DNA of 64,000 nucleotides from the NCBI GenBank assembly GCA_038106185.1, contig JAYODE010000001.1:186001-250000 (forward strand), given 5' to 3'. Shown piece by piece: positions 27,734 to 36,715 of the stretch; positions within the stretch are counted from its first letter, which is position 1; each line of letters begins with the position of its first letter. Under the pieces are notes generated by a model. That model was not told the origin of the DNA, did no database searches, and saw only the letters and a list, made by a program, of their open reading frames with translations. A program made the translations under genes and the position numbers. The stretch is from UBA4582 sp038106185. Lineage in GTDB: Bacteria > Pseudomonadota > Gammaproteobacteria > Pseudomonadales > Azotimanducaceae.

Positions 27734-28735
27734 CTACTCAGCCTTCAGATAGGGGGCAAATGCTGTCGAATAACGCGCCTCAAATCCGTTTTCCTGCTTG
27801 AGTATAACAAAAACGGCGAGCGCTTGCGCCTCTGCCAGCGCCAATCCTCGCTCTGCCCCCATCACATTGATCGCAGTCGCCAGACCGTCAGCCAGCGCCG
27901 TGGATGATGCCAGCACCGTCACTGACGCCAGGTTGTGCGTGATCGGATAGCCTGTTGCTGGATCAATGGTATGGGAATAGCGCACCCCTTCCCGTTCGAA
28001 ATAGTTACGATAATCACCCGACGTCGCCATTGCCATACCGTCTAACTCTACGACACGAAACGGCATTCGCTGATTTGAGGCCGGCAGCTCCACGGCGACC
28101 CGCCAGGGTATTCCCTGCGCATTGGTGCCTTTGCCACGGAGTTCTCCGCCAATTTCTACCAAATAATGCTGCAGGTCATGGCTCTCGAGCAGCCTGGCCA
28201 GCTCATCGACCGCATAACCTTTGGCAATCGCTGACAGGTCAACATACAGACTAACATTCTTACGCAGGGCGTCCTCGCTAATCTGCAGGTGTCGAAAGCC
28301 GATACCTGCAAGGGTCTCGGCGATAAGGCCTGCCGCAGGCACCTGATCCGGGCCGGGGTTTGGGCCGAAACCCCAAAGATTGACCAGCGGACCGACGGTC
28401 ACATCAAAACTCCCCTCGCTCAGTTGATAAATATCGGCAGCCATACGCAGAACCGAGAGGGTCTCAGGGCTGGCGTGAAACCATTCGCCGGCAGGCGACA
28501 GATTGAAGCGCGACAGCTCCGATTCAGGGATATAGGTCGACATCAGGTTATTGATCTGCTGCAAGCGAGTCTCAATCTCGGCTTTGAGGCGCACCTCGTC
28601 CACGCCGACGGCGATGATTTTGACGGTGTAGGTCGTGCCCATCGTATTGCCAGAAACCACTACCTGACGAGACTGGTCGCAGCTGCCCAACAGGATTAGA
28701 CATAAAATCACTAATGTACGCACTATCGTCCTCAC
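27734..28735 (-). CDS. apbE: FAD:protein FMN transferase (flavin transferase) ApbE
   Basis: A 333-residue periplasmic lipoprotein (lipobox LLGSC, C19). It covalently attaches FMN to threonine in subunits such as NqrB and NqrC. ApbE motifs visible are GNTMGTTYTVK, the DLSAIAKGYAVD segment that contacts flavin, VEIGGELRGKG, and HTIDPATGYPI. nqrM lies downstream, consistent with the NQR complex. The nqrA-F genes are not adjacent. Confidence 0.95.
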   Translation of the reverse strand: MRTIVRTLVILCLILLGSCDQSRQVVVSGNTMGTTYTVKIIAVGVDEVRLKAEIETRLQQINNLMSTYIPESELSRFNLSPAGEWFHASPETLSVLRMAADIYQLSEGSFDVTVGPLVNLWGFGPNPGPDQVPAAGLIAETLAGIGFRHLQISEDALRKNVSLYVDLSAIAKGYAVDELARLLESHDLQHYLVEIGGELRGKGTNAQGIPWRVAVELPASNQRMPFRVVELDGMAMATSGDYRNYFEREGVRYSHTIDPATGYPITHNLASVTVLASSTALADGLATAINVMGAERGLALAEAQALAVFVILKQENGFEARYSTAFAPYLKAE

Positions 28736-28850
28736 TAACGGCTAGACGCTATCATATCGGTTTAGGCGCTGGTCATCAGTAAATAGTCACCGTAAACTCT
28801 GTTGCTCAACGTCGGGACTCGGCAACTTCGATTTTTAAGAGAATTTCACT

Positions 28851-29306
28851 GTGCTATTAACCAACGCCACTATTGAGTCACTCCAAGAGGCCTACCATAG
28901 CCTGATTCCTATCAGCGAGCACATGGGAATTCGAGTGGTCAGCTATGATGGCGAATGTCTAAGAGTCACAGCACCACTGGCAAACAACATCAATCACCAG
29001 CAGTCGGCTTTCGGCGGCAGTCTCTTTTCTTTGGTCGCGCTGGCAGGTTGGGGAATATTACAACTGAAAACCGCTGAGCTCGGACTCGATTGCAACACGG
29101 TTATCGCCGGCGGAGAGGTGGGCTATCATTTGCCCGTGTTCACAGATTTGGTCTGCGAATGCCGATTACCGAGCAACTATAGCGACTTTGCCAGCCGGCT
29201 GACAAATACCGGCAAGGCCAGTATCTTGCTGGATACAGGTATTTTGCTGGATGATGCCAGCGCTATGACCTTCAGCGGCAAGTATGTGGTTCGTCAGATT
29301 CGCTGA
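28851..29306 (+). CDS. YiiD-type hotdog thioesterase domain protein
   Basis: A 151-residue single hotdog-fold protein. The NHQQSAFGGSLFSLVALAGWG segment is the helix and active-site region of the YiiD C-terminal thioesterase family. The acetyltransferase half found in Escherichia coli YiiD is absent. The start is GTG. The natural substrate is unknown. It is convergent with arsJ. Confidence 0.8.
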   Translation: MLLTNATIESLQEAYHSLIPISEHMGIRVVSYDGECLRVTAPLANNINHQQSAFGGSLFSLVALAGWGILQLKTAELGLDCNTVIAGGEVGYHLPVFTDLVCECRLPSNYSDFASRLTNTGKASILLDTGILLDDASAMTFSGKYVVRQIR

Positions 29307-29319
29307 CGCCGGCAACGCG

Positions 29320-30507
29320 CTAGCGCCTTACGAAGCGAGTTGATATCAAGGCAGCGAGCAGTAACAGAACACTGGACCACCAAAGGCAGCCCACCAGACC
29401 CTGGTTCTGATAGACCAACCCTGAAAGCACCGTGCCCAGGAGTCGTCCAGCGGCATTTGCCATATAATAGAAACCCACATTCTTCGCCATCTCGTCTCGC
29501 GGCGACCAGGCTACGATCAAATAGGAATGGATCGAGGAATTTAGCGCAAACACCACGCCAAAAACCAACAAACCGATAACCAGAACCAGATCTGCCTGCA
29601 AGTTCGTCTCTAGCATTAACGCAATGCCCGCTGGCACCAAAGCCAGGATGTTGACCCAAACAAGGGCTTCACGGCCATTCGGTCCTCGACTAGCGTCAGT
29701 CTGGTGCAATAGCACCGGCGCCATGGCTTGAACCAGACCATAGCCCATCACCCAAACAGCCAGGAAACTGCCAACCGTGACAAACTCCCAGCCAAGCACT
29801 GCGTAAAGATAGACCGGCAAAGCGACCACAAACCAGATATCCCGAGCACCAAACAGGAAAAACCGAGCGGCCGCTAGCCAATTTATCAGCGACTCAGTCG
29901 CAAACATCTGCTTGAACGGAGGCTTGGTCTTGGTCTTGCCCAAACCCGATGGCAATAGCCAGGCACTAAGCAGTAGCGCGATCAATAGACCAGCCGCCAA
30001 CACCGCCAGAGCGCCACGAAAGTCCAGCCACTGCAGCAATCCAGCACCGAGAAAAAAACCCAGCCCTTTAAGCGCATTCTTTGAGCCTGTCAGCAAGGTC
30101 ACCCACTTGAACAAGCGAGAGTCGCTGGCTTCTTCTGGCAATAAAAGCTTGACGCTCGCCTTAGCGGCCATCTTGTTCAGATCCTTGGCAATGCCCGACA
30201 ATGCCTGAGCCAACATCACATAGGCTACCGACAGCCAGAGGTCCGGAGCCATCAACAGGACGAGGGCAAGCACCTGCAGTCCCATTCCCAGCAGCATCGT
30301 GAGATTTAGCCCGACACGGCTACCGAGCCAGCCGCCCACCAGATTGGTGACAATCCCAAAGAACTCATAAAAAAGAAACAGCGTGGCGACAGCCAGCGGC
30401 GAGTAACCCAGCTGATGGAAATACAGCACCACCAGCATGCGGATTGCGCCATCGGTCAGGGTAAAGGCCCAGTAGCCACCAGTAACAACCAGATAATTGC
30501 GCATCAC
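29320..30507 (-). CDS. arsJ: Organoarsenical (1-arseno-3-phosphoglycerate) efflux permease ArsJ
   Basis: A 395-residue MFS transporter with about twelve helices. The N-terminal YLVVTGGYWAFTLTDGAIRML and the KDLNKMAAKASVKLLLP loop are characteristic of ArsJ. It expels 1-arseno-3-phosphoglycerate, which then breaks down to arsenate outside. It overlaps the partner GAPDH by four bases, the known arsJ pairing. No arsR or arsC lies nearby. Confidence 0.92.
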   Translation of the reverse strand: MMRNYLVVTGGYWAFTLTDGAIRMLVVLYFHQLGYSPLAVATLFLFYEFFGIVTNLVGGWLGSRVGLNLTMLLGMGLQVLALVLLMAPDLWLSVAYVMLAQALSGIAKDLNKMAAKASVKLLLPEEASDSRLFKWVTLLTGSKNALKGLGFFLGAGLLQWLDFRGALAVLAAGLLIALLLSAWLLPSGLGKTKTKPPFKQMFATESLINWLAAARFFLFGARDIWFVVALPVYLYAVLGWEFVTVGSFLAVWVMGYGLVQAMAPVLLHQTDASRGPNGREALVWVNILALVPAGIALMLETNLQADLVLVIGLLVFGVVFALNSSIHSYLIVAWSPRDEMAKNVGFYYMANAAGRLLGTVLSGLVYQNQGLVGCLWWSSVLLLLAALISTRFVRR

Positions 30508-31517
30508 ACTTGGTTCGGCAGGCCGGCGGCCACCTTATCCAGCAAGTCAATCAGGCGGTTCACGTAGCCCCACTCATTATCGTACCAGGCATAGAGTTTT
30601 ACCTGGGTCGAGTCTATGACCATGGTCGACTGAGCATCGACAATCACCGAACGTGGATCCTTAACATAATCTACAGACACCAGTGGCCGCTCTTCATAGC
30701 CAAGAATACCCTTGAGTTCAGCGGCGGCTGCCGTCTTGAAATATCCATTTATCTCGTCGACCGTGACCGGTCGGGCTGCCTCAAAAACAAAATCCGTCAG
30801 TGATGCGCCTAGCAGGGGCACGCGCACCGCCATGCCATTAAGCTTTCCGCGCAGATCCGGGAAGATATCCGTAATCGCCTGGGCTGAGCCAGTTGTCGTT
30901 GGTATCAACGACTGGCCTGCAGCCCTGGCTCGACGCAAATCGCGATGTCCCTTATCCACCAGTGTCTGAGTATTGGTCAAGGCGTGGATGGTCGTCATGG
31001 TGCCATGCCGAATCCCGACATGGGCCTGCATGACCTGGATCAGTGGCGCCAGGCAATTGGTGGTGCAAGAGGCCGCACTCAACAGGTGGTGACGATTCGG
31101 ATCATACAGCTGATCGTTAACACCGTAGACAATATTTAAGGCACCTTGCGTCGGTGCAGCAACGATGACTTTCTTGACGCCCTGGTCAAAGTAGACCTGC
31201 AAGGCTTTCGGAGTCTTGTGGTGTAAGCCAGTCGCTTCGATCACGATGTCGCAGCCGGACCAGTCAGTAGTAGACAGGTTGGGATTCGAGCTATAGGCGG
31301 CTAATTGATCATCAATTACAATGCCATTGGCGCTACCGCTCACCTCTTGTTCCCACTGACCGTAGATGGAGTCGAACTTGAGCAGGTGCGCTGATCCGGC
31401 GGCATCCGTCGCGACTTCATTGATCCGAGCCAACCGGTAGCCGAAGCGCTGGGCAACAAGCCGACAACTGAGTCGGCCCATGCGGCCAAAACCATTAATT
31501 CCTAACGTTACCGCCAT
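30504..31517 (-). CDS. ArsJ-associated glyceraldehyde-3-phosphate dehydrogenase
   Basis: A 337-residue GAPDH with the NAD fold INGFGRMGR and the catalytic cysteine in SAASCTTNCLAP. The paired histidine lies in TTIHALTNTQ. In arsJ operons the enzyme uses arsenate in place of phosphate to make 1-arseno-3-phosphoglycerate for export. The frame opens at 31532, but the ATG at 31517 follows GGGAG at good spacing. The stop overlaps the arsJ start. Confidence 0.93.
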   Translation of the reverse strand: MAVTLGINGFGRMGRLSCRLVAQRFGYRLARINEVATDAAGSAHLLKFDSIYGQWEQEVSGSANGIVIDDQLAAYSSNPNLSTTDWSGCDIVIEATGLHHKTPKALQVYFDQGVKKVIVAAPTQGALNIVYGVNDQLYDPNRHHLLSAASCTTNCLAPLIQVMQAHVGIRHGTMTTIHALTNTQTLVDKGHRDLRRARAAGQSLIPTTTGSAQAITDIFPDLRGKLNGMAVRVPLLGASLTDFVFEAARPVTVDEINGYFKTAAAAELKGILGYEERPLVSVDYVKDPRSVIVDAQSTMVIDSTQVKLYAWYDNEWGYVNRLIDLLDKVAAGLPNQV

Positions 31518-31685
31518 AGACAGCTCCCGCAACTCGCCGTGTTATTGTCTGGTCAATGGATCTCTATTGAAAGCCTGAGGTCACAATCTCGCTCAACCAC
31601 AGACCGAGGGATTTTTACCTCAGACTATCGAACAGCGCAAATCTATGATTGAATCCAACCTCAATTTTCAAAAAGCTGATTTATC

Positions 31686-32039
31686 ATGCCCGCTCGAACC
31701 ACCTGCTCCGCTATTTTCCTTGTGACATTGCTGCTCACTGGCTGTCAGACCGTCAACAACTCGATCGACGCGATTGGCGGCCTTTTTCTCGGCAAGCAGA
31801 CTAAAAACTGTAGCGGCGAAAACTGCGAGACTGAAAGCCTCATTGATAACACAGCGACCAATCAGAATTGGTATTGTTATGGCAGCATTCGAGGTGCCGA
31901 CTGGGACTGTCAGCGCACGCCGGATCAAACAAAGATAAAACCCGTCACTGATGCACCCACCAGTCGTTTCGCCGAGCCGATCAATTTGAATGCTGCAGAG
32001 CCACAGGCGCAAAGCGCCTCGCCACAGAGCTTTCGGTGA
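31686..32039 (+). CDS. Small putative lipoprotein, unknown function
   Basis: 117 residues with a signal peptide ending in lipobox LLTGC (C20). The mature part is polar, with further cysteines at about positions 39, 44, 61 and 72 that could form disulfides. A YCYGSIRGADWDC segment stands out. I do not recognise a family. The 3' end runs into the 55-bp duplicated sequence at the assembly gap. Confidence 0.6.
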   Translation: MPARTTCSAIFLVTLLLTGCQTVNNSIDAIGGLFLGKQTKNCSGENCETESLIDNTATNQNWYCYGSIRGADWDCQRTPDQTKIKPVTDAPTSRFAEPINLNAAEPQAQSASPQSFR

Positions 32040-32083
32040 CTAGCGTGCCTATCTTGACATCGAATGGCTTGACATCGAATGGC
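32029..32083. repeat. 55-bp sequence duplicated across the assembly gap (left copy)
   Basis: The 55 bases before the gap are identical to the 55 bases after it (32184-32238). Each copy ends in two tandem CTTGACATCGAATGG units of 15 bp. Identical contig ends of 55 bp are typical of a k-mer overlap left unmerged by an assembler. Confidence 0.95.
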
Positions 32084-32183
32084 NNNNNNNNNNNNNNNNN
32101 NNNNNNNNNNNNNNNNNNNNNNNNNNNNNNNNNNNNNNNNNNNNNNNNNNNNNNNNNNNNNNNNNNNNNNNNNNNNNNNNNNN
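32084..32183. other. Assembly gap of 100 N, probably artefactual
   Basis: Exactly 100 N between two identical 55-bp ends. The real sequence may be continuous, or may hold extra copies of the 15-bp tandem unit. No gene needs to be placed here. Confidence 0.95.
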
Positions 32184-32351
32184 GCTTTCGGTGACTAGCG
32201 TGCCTATCTTGACATCGAATGGCTTGACATCGAATGGCAACTTGCAGCTTTCCGCCAGGGAGAAAGTCCATAGTCGGCAGCCTTTGCAGTCGGTCATCAA
32301 CTTGGACCTGCTACATGGGCCTGTTGCCAGCAACAATCAGGCAGGTCATGG
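32184..32351. repeat. Right copy of the 55-bp duplication and the selA leader
   Basis: 32184-32238 repeats 32029-32083 exactly. The remaining 113 bp up to selA has no gene. I looked for a selenocysteine tRNA here and did not find one. Confidence 0.85.
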
Positions 32352-33803
32352 ATGAAATCGGAGACTGACTCCAGACTGAACAGACTCAACTCACGAGCCC
32401 GATTGCCTGCTGTTGACCGCCTTTTATCCTCGGCCGCCAGCCAGACTCTCATACAAGAGTTTGGCCGTTCTGCTGTCACCAACGGCATTAGATCGACGCT
32501 GGCAAGGCTACGCAATGAACTGCAAGGCAATCCAGATCATCCAATGCCGAATGCTGACACTCTCATGCAGCTGGTCTCTGAAGACCTGCAACAAAGCCAG
32601 ATTAATCGACTGAGGCCCGTCATCAATCTTACCGGCACAGTACTCCATACCAACCTGGGCAGAGCGCTTTTGCCGGCCGCTGCGATCGAGCAACTTACCC
32701 AGATTCTGGGCTCAGCCAGCAATCTCGAATTTGACCTCAAATCCGGTAAACGTGGCGATCGAGACGCGAGCGTCGAGGCTCTGATCTGTCAGATTACCGG
32801 CGCCGAAGCCGCGACTGTGGTTAACAACAATGCCGCCGCCGTTCTGTTAGTCCTTCAGACCCTGGGGCGAGACCGAGAAATTCCAGTATCACGGGGCGAG
32901 CTCGTAGAAATTGGCGGATCCTTTCGGATTCCTGAAATCATGGCGAGTTCCGGCTGTCGATTGGTTGAGGTCGGCGCCACCAATCGCACTCACCTGGCGG
33001 ATTTTTCTCGCGCGATCAACAGCAACACAGCGCTGTTGATGAAGGTCCATACCAGCAATTACGAGATCAAGGGTTTTACCAAGGCAGTGCCAGAAGCAGA
33101 ACTGGCAGCTCTTGCCCATCAACATCAATTGCCCTTCGTGAATGATCTTGGCAGTGGCACCCTCATAGATCTCAGCCGCTACGGTCTGCCATTTGAACCC
33201 ACTGCTCAAGCAGCGCTGATGCAGGGTGCTGATCTAGTGACTTTCAGCGGCGACAAGCTCTTGGGAGGCCCACAAGCTGGCATCATCGTTGGTCGCCGAG
33301 ACCTGATAGAGCAACTGAAATCAAACCCCCTAAAGCGTGCGCTGAGAGTCGATAAGATGACCATGGTAACGCTATTTGAGGTCCTCAAACTTTACTTGCA
33401 CCCAGACACGCTGGCCACGAACTTGCCGACGTTACGCTATCTGACTCGTCCAGCAGACTCCCTGCGTGCGCTGGCTAACGAGCTACAGGCCGAGCTGGCA
33501 CCAGCGCTTAAAGGTATTGCACTGGTCGACGTTATCGAATGCCTGAGCCAGATTGGCAGCGGCTCTCTACCCTTGGAGAGACTTCCCAGCTATGGCCTGA
33601 CACTGACAACGGCTTCAGGCACTGATCAAGCCTTACAGGGACTTGCAGCAGCCTTTCGCGCCCTACCCGTGCCCGTCATCGGTAGAATTCATGATCGTCA
33701 ATTAATCTTCGATTTAAGAACGCTGGATCATCCTGATGCGCTTCTCAAACAGCTCCCCACGCTGGTTGCCAGCGTTCAATCAAACCGGTCTGCGAACCCA
33801 TGA
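32352..33803 (+). CDS. selA: L-seryl-tRNA(Sec) selenium transferase
   Basis: A 483-residue PLP enzyme that converts seryl-tRNA(Sec) to selenocysteinyl-tRNA(Sec) using selenophosphate. It has the N-terminal tRNA-binding helical region, INLTGTVLHTNLGRALL, VNNNAAAVLLVL and the PLP lysine in SGDKLLGGPQAG. It overlaps selB by four bases, forming a selAB operon. Confidence 0.97.
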   Translation: MKSETDSRLNRLNSRARLPAVDRLLSSAASQTLIQEFGRSAVTNGIRSTLARLRNELQGNPDHPMPNADTLMQLVSEDLQQSQINRLRPVINLTGTVLHTNLGRALLPAAAIEQLTQILGSASNLEFDLKSGKRGDRDASVEALICQITGAEAATVVNNNAAAVLLVLQTLGRDREIPVSRGELVEIGGSFRIPEIMASSGCRLVEVGATNRTHLADFSRAINSNTALLMKVHTSNYEIKGFTKAVPEAELAALAHQHQLPFVNDLGSGTLIDLSRYGLPFEPTAQAALMQGADLVTFSGDKLLGGPQAGIIVGRRDLIEQLKSNPLKRALRVDKMTMVTLFEVLKLYLHPDTLATNLPTLRYLTRPADSLRALANELQAELAPALKGIALVDVIECLSQIGSGSLPLERLPSYGLTLTTASGTDQALQGLAAAFRALPVPVIGRIHDRQLIFDLRTLDHPDALLKQLPTLVASVQSNRSANP

Positions 33804-35689
33804 TTATCGCCACCTCGGGTCATGTTGACCATGGTAAAACCCTACTGGTACACAGCATTACCGGCATAGAGACTGACAGTCTTGAAGAGGAAAAAGCCCG
33901 CGGCCTGACTATCGATCTTGGCTTTGCTTATAAGACATTCGAAGACATTCGCATCGGCTTTATTGATGTACCCGGGCACATTCGCTTTATTGGCAACATG
34001 CTCGCCGGCGTCAGCACTATCGATTTCGGTTTGCTGGTAATTGCTGCTGATGATGGACCTATGCCGCAGACGATGGAACATCTGGCGATATTGGATCTGA
34101 TCGGGATTCAACAGGGTGCCGTAGTGATCACCAAAATCGACCGAGTCGCGCCAGAGCGTCTCGCTCTCGTTCAGCGTGAGATAGAAGTCCTGACCCGAGG
34201 TACTTTTTTAGAAAATGCTGAGGTGTTTCCCGTTTCAAGCACGCAACAGACAGGTCTTGAGGCCTTGGTCAGCTTTTTAGTCAAGACTGCGCGCGGCCTT
34301 CAGCGCATCCAGCGGCGTGGTCATTTTCGTCTGGCCATTGACCGATCATTCTCAGTCAAGGGCGCGGGACAAGTCGTCACGGGTTCAGTAATCTCCGGCG
34401 CGGTGCATCTAAATGACGACCTGTTACTTGCACCGCAGGGTGTCAGTATCCGAGTACGCTCGATTCATCGGCAGAACGAAAGTGCCGACGAGGGCCAGGC
34501 TGGCGATCGATGCGCCATGAACATTGCTGGCGCTGAACTTGCCCGCGCACAACTTCATCGTGGCAACTACTTAACCAGCAATCCTCACCACCAGGCTACC
34601 GATCGCTGTGACGTACTTGTGACAGTGCTGTCCTCTGAAGCAACGGCCTTAAAGCAATCGACGCCAGTTCATGTTCATTGCGGCGCGAATCATGTCACTG
34701 GCAGATTGGTTGCTCTTGAGAGTGAGGGACTGACACCCGGTGCCACCGGCCTCGCCCAACTGGTGCTCGCCGAACCCATCAACCTTTGGTTTGGTGACAA
34801 ACTGATCATTCGCGACCAGTCCGCATCGCGTACCCTGGGCGGTGGACGAGTGCTTGACCCTGGTGCACTTGGACGCGGCCGAACTAGCACGAGACGTCTG
34901 GCAGAACTCCGCCTGCTAGGCCAGGATAAGAGTCTGAGTGAAGTGCTTAGCAGTTGGCTTCGAGCCCGCCAGGAAGGCAGCAGTCGCGCTCAATTAAGTC
35001 GTCTGTTCAATGTGACAGAGGCGGAAATCGATAGGATTCTCGCCAAAAACAGCTTTGTTGAAACCAAGTTCGGCATCATAGATCCGGAGATTCTGCAGCA
35101 GCATCAGAAACGCACCCTGGCAGCTATTGAACGCTGGCATGCGGCCAATCCGCAGCAACCTGGCTTGTCCCTGCAGCAAATCTCCAGTCTGGCACGCATT
35201 AACAGCGGCTTGCTCAACCTTTGCCTGGAGATGCTGACGAAGGAGAAACGCTTGTCCCTTGCTGGCAATCTTTACCGACTACCCAGCCATGCCGCGCAAC
35301 TCAGCCCGGCCCTTGCATCACTGTGGGCTCGTATAGAGCCGCTATTGGCCGCTGACATAACCAAACCACCGGTGCTTCATGAACTCGCAAAGCAACTTAA
35401 CATGCAACCCATCGCCGCCACCAAACTTCTGAATCAGTTAGTCGGCGCTGGCATTCTGGTGCGGCCTGTGGCTAACCGTTACTTTTTACCCGCAGGCCTG
35501 GAGCAGCTGAGGCAGTGCCTGATAGAGACAGCGCAAGGTTGTCAGGAGCAAGGGTTTGGCGTTGCCGATTTCAGAGACAGCAGCGGCATTGGTCGCAATC
35601 TTTGTATCGAAATACTGGAATATTTTGACCGTGTCGGCGTCACTCAAAGGATAGGCGATCGACGCAAATTGAGAAATCACGGAACCTAA
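33800..35689 (+). CDS. selB: Selenocysteine-specific elongation factor SelB
   Basis: A 629-residue translation GTPase that delivers selenocysteinyl-tRNA to UGA codons marked by a SECIS hairpin. G1 is GHVDHGKT. Switch 2 is DVPGHIRFIGNM and G4 is ITKID. Domains II and III follow, then four C-terminal winged-helix modules (about 370-629) for SECIS RNA binding. The full length argues for a working factor, so selenoproteins should be encoded elsewhere in the genome. Confidence 0.97.
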   Translation: MIIATSGHVDHGKTLLVHSITGIETDSLEEEKARGLTIDLGFAYKTFEDIRIGFIDVPGHIRFIGNMLAGVSTIDFGLLVIAADDGPMPQTMEHLAILDLIGIQQGAVVITKIDRVAPERLALVQREIEVLTRGTFLENAEVFPVSSTQQTGLEALVSFLVKTARGLQRIQRRGHFRLAIDRSFSVKGAGQVVTGSVISGAVHLNDDLLLAPQGVSIRVRSIHRQNESADEGQAGDRCAMNIAGAELARAQLHRGNYLTSNPHHQATDRCDVLVTVLSSEATALKQSTPVHVHCGANHVTGRLVALESEGLTPGATGLAQLVLAEPINLWFGDKLIIRDQSASRTLGGGRVLDPGALGRGRTSTRRLAELRLLGQDKSLSEVLSSWLRARQEGSSRAQLSRLFNVTEAEIDRILAKNSFVETKFGIIDPEILQQHQKRTLAAIERWHAANPQQPGLSLQQISSLARINSGLLNLCLEMLTKEKRLSLAGNLYRLPSHAAQLSPALASLWARIEPLLAADITKPPVLHELAKQLNMQPIAATKLLNQLVGAGILVRPVANRYFLPAGLEQLRQCLIETAQGCQEQGFGVADFRDSSGIGRNLCIEILEYFDRVGVTQRIGDRRKLRNHGT

Positions 35690-35711
35690 ATCGCGATTAA
35701 GGGCACACGCT

Positions 35712-36560
35712 ATGGGATACTTCAGTCAACAGGTCGCGGCGATCACTGGAGCCGGCTCCGGCATGGGCCGCGCTTTGGCGCAAACACTCGCCAAACAGGG
35801 CTGTCATGTGGCAATCGCTGATATCGATGAGGCTAACTTGAACGCTACGGCCAGCAGCATTTTAGCTCAGGTCGGTGATAACAAGCCCGTTAAGGTCACA
35901 ACGCACCGGGTTGACGTTGCCGACCGGCACGCCATGGTCGCTTTTGCCGCCGACGTCATGCAGGCACATGGCAAGGTCAATATGATCTTCAATAACGCAG
36001 GTGTGACGGTGATAGATAGCGTTGAGCATATGAGCGAAGAGAATTTCCAATGGCTGATGGGCATCAATTTTTGGGGAGTCGTGAACGGCAGTCGCGCTTT
36101 CTTACCCCATCTAAGTGCAACTGAGCCCGGACATATCGTAAATACATCAAGCATTTTCGGTACGATTGCGGTACCCGGTCAATCTGCTTATAACGCCTCA
36201 AAATTTGCGGTGCGCGGCTTTACCTATGCATTACGCATGGAGCTCGCTCAGACTCACCCATGGCTGGGTGTCAGTTGTGTTCAACCGGGCGGCGTGAAAA
36301 CTAATATCGTCAAAGACTCCAGGTACTTGCCCAGTGACAACTCAGCACCAACCAAGGCCGAGATCAGCGCCAAGTTCGAACAGCTGGCTGGTTTGAGTCC
36401 AAGTCAAGCGGCAGATCAAATCCTTAGAGGCGTGAGAAAAAACAAAGCCCAGATCCTGGTTGGCAAAGATGCATGGCTTATCTCACTACTAGAGCGTATC
36501 GCGCCCATCGGCTACATGCGTTTGGTCGCCAAGGGATTTCAGCAGCCGACAGAACGCTAA
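35712..36560 (+). CDS. SDR-family oxidoreductase
   Basis: A 282-residue short-chain dehydrogenase. The cofactor motif is TGAGSGMGRA, NNAG is at about position 95, and the catalytic residues lie in VNTSSIFG and YNASK. A hydrophobic C-terminal region may associate with membrane. It lies 22 bp after selB on the same strand and may be read through from it, but nothing links it to selenium. The substrate is unknown. Confidence 0.88.
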   Translation: MGYFSQQVAAITGAGSGMGRALAQTLAKQGCHVAIADIDEANLNATASSILAQVGDNKPVKVTTHRVDVADRHAMVAFAADVMQAHGKVNMIFNNAGVTVIDSVEHMSEENFQWLMGINFWGVVNGSRAFLPHLSATEPGHIVNTSSIFGTIAVPGQSAYNASKFAVRGFTYALRMELAQTHPWLGVSCVQPGGVKTNIVKDSRYLPSDNSAPTKAEISAKFEQLAGLSPSQAADQILRGVRKNKAQILVGKDAWLISLLERIAPIGYMRLVAKGFQQPTER

Positions 36561-36572
36561 AGACTCGGTACT

Positions 36573-36617
36573 TGTTTACCCAGTGCTGGTTTACCCAGTG
36601 CTGGTTTACTCAGTGCT
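36573..36617. repeat. 15-bp tandem repeat, three copies
   Basis: GGTTTACCCAGTGCT occurs three times head to tail with two single-base differences, directly after the SDR gene. Confidence 0.9.
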
Positions 36618-36673
36618 GGGTTAAATGCTGCTCTCTTCAGCCTGCTCTTTACTGGAACCACCTTCGAGAGAGG

Positions 36674-36715
36674 CCTGCTAGCTTTCACCTGATAACTTTA
36701 CCCTGCTAACTTTCT
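36674..36715. repeat. 14-bp tandem repeat reaching the nudC 3' end
   Basis: CCTGCTAGCTTTCA, CCTGATAACTTTAC and CCTGCTAACTTTCT follow each other directly. The third copy contains the nudC stop codon, so the last residues of NudC lie in the repeat. Confidence 0.75.

Noticed and set aside
31575..31623. CTGAGGT / ACCTCAG inverted repeat upstream of the arsenic pair
   Set aside because: Only seven-base arms with a 35-base spacer; likely to occur by chance and unlike ArsR operators.
32239..32351. Possible selenocysteine tRNA upstream of selA
   Set aside because: No long acceptor stem, no UCA anticodon loop and no T arm could be found.
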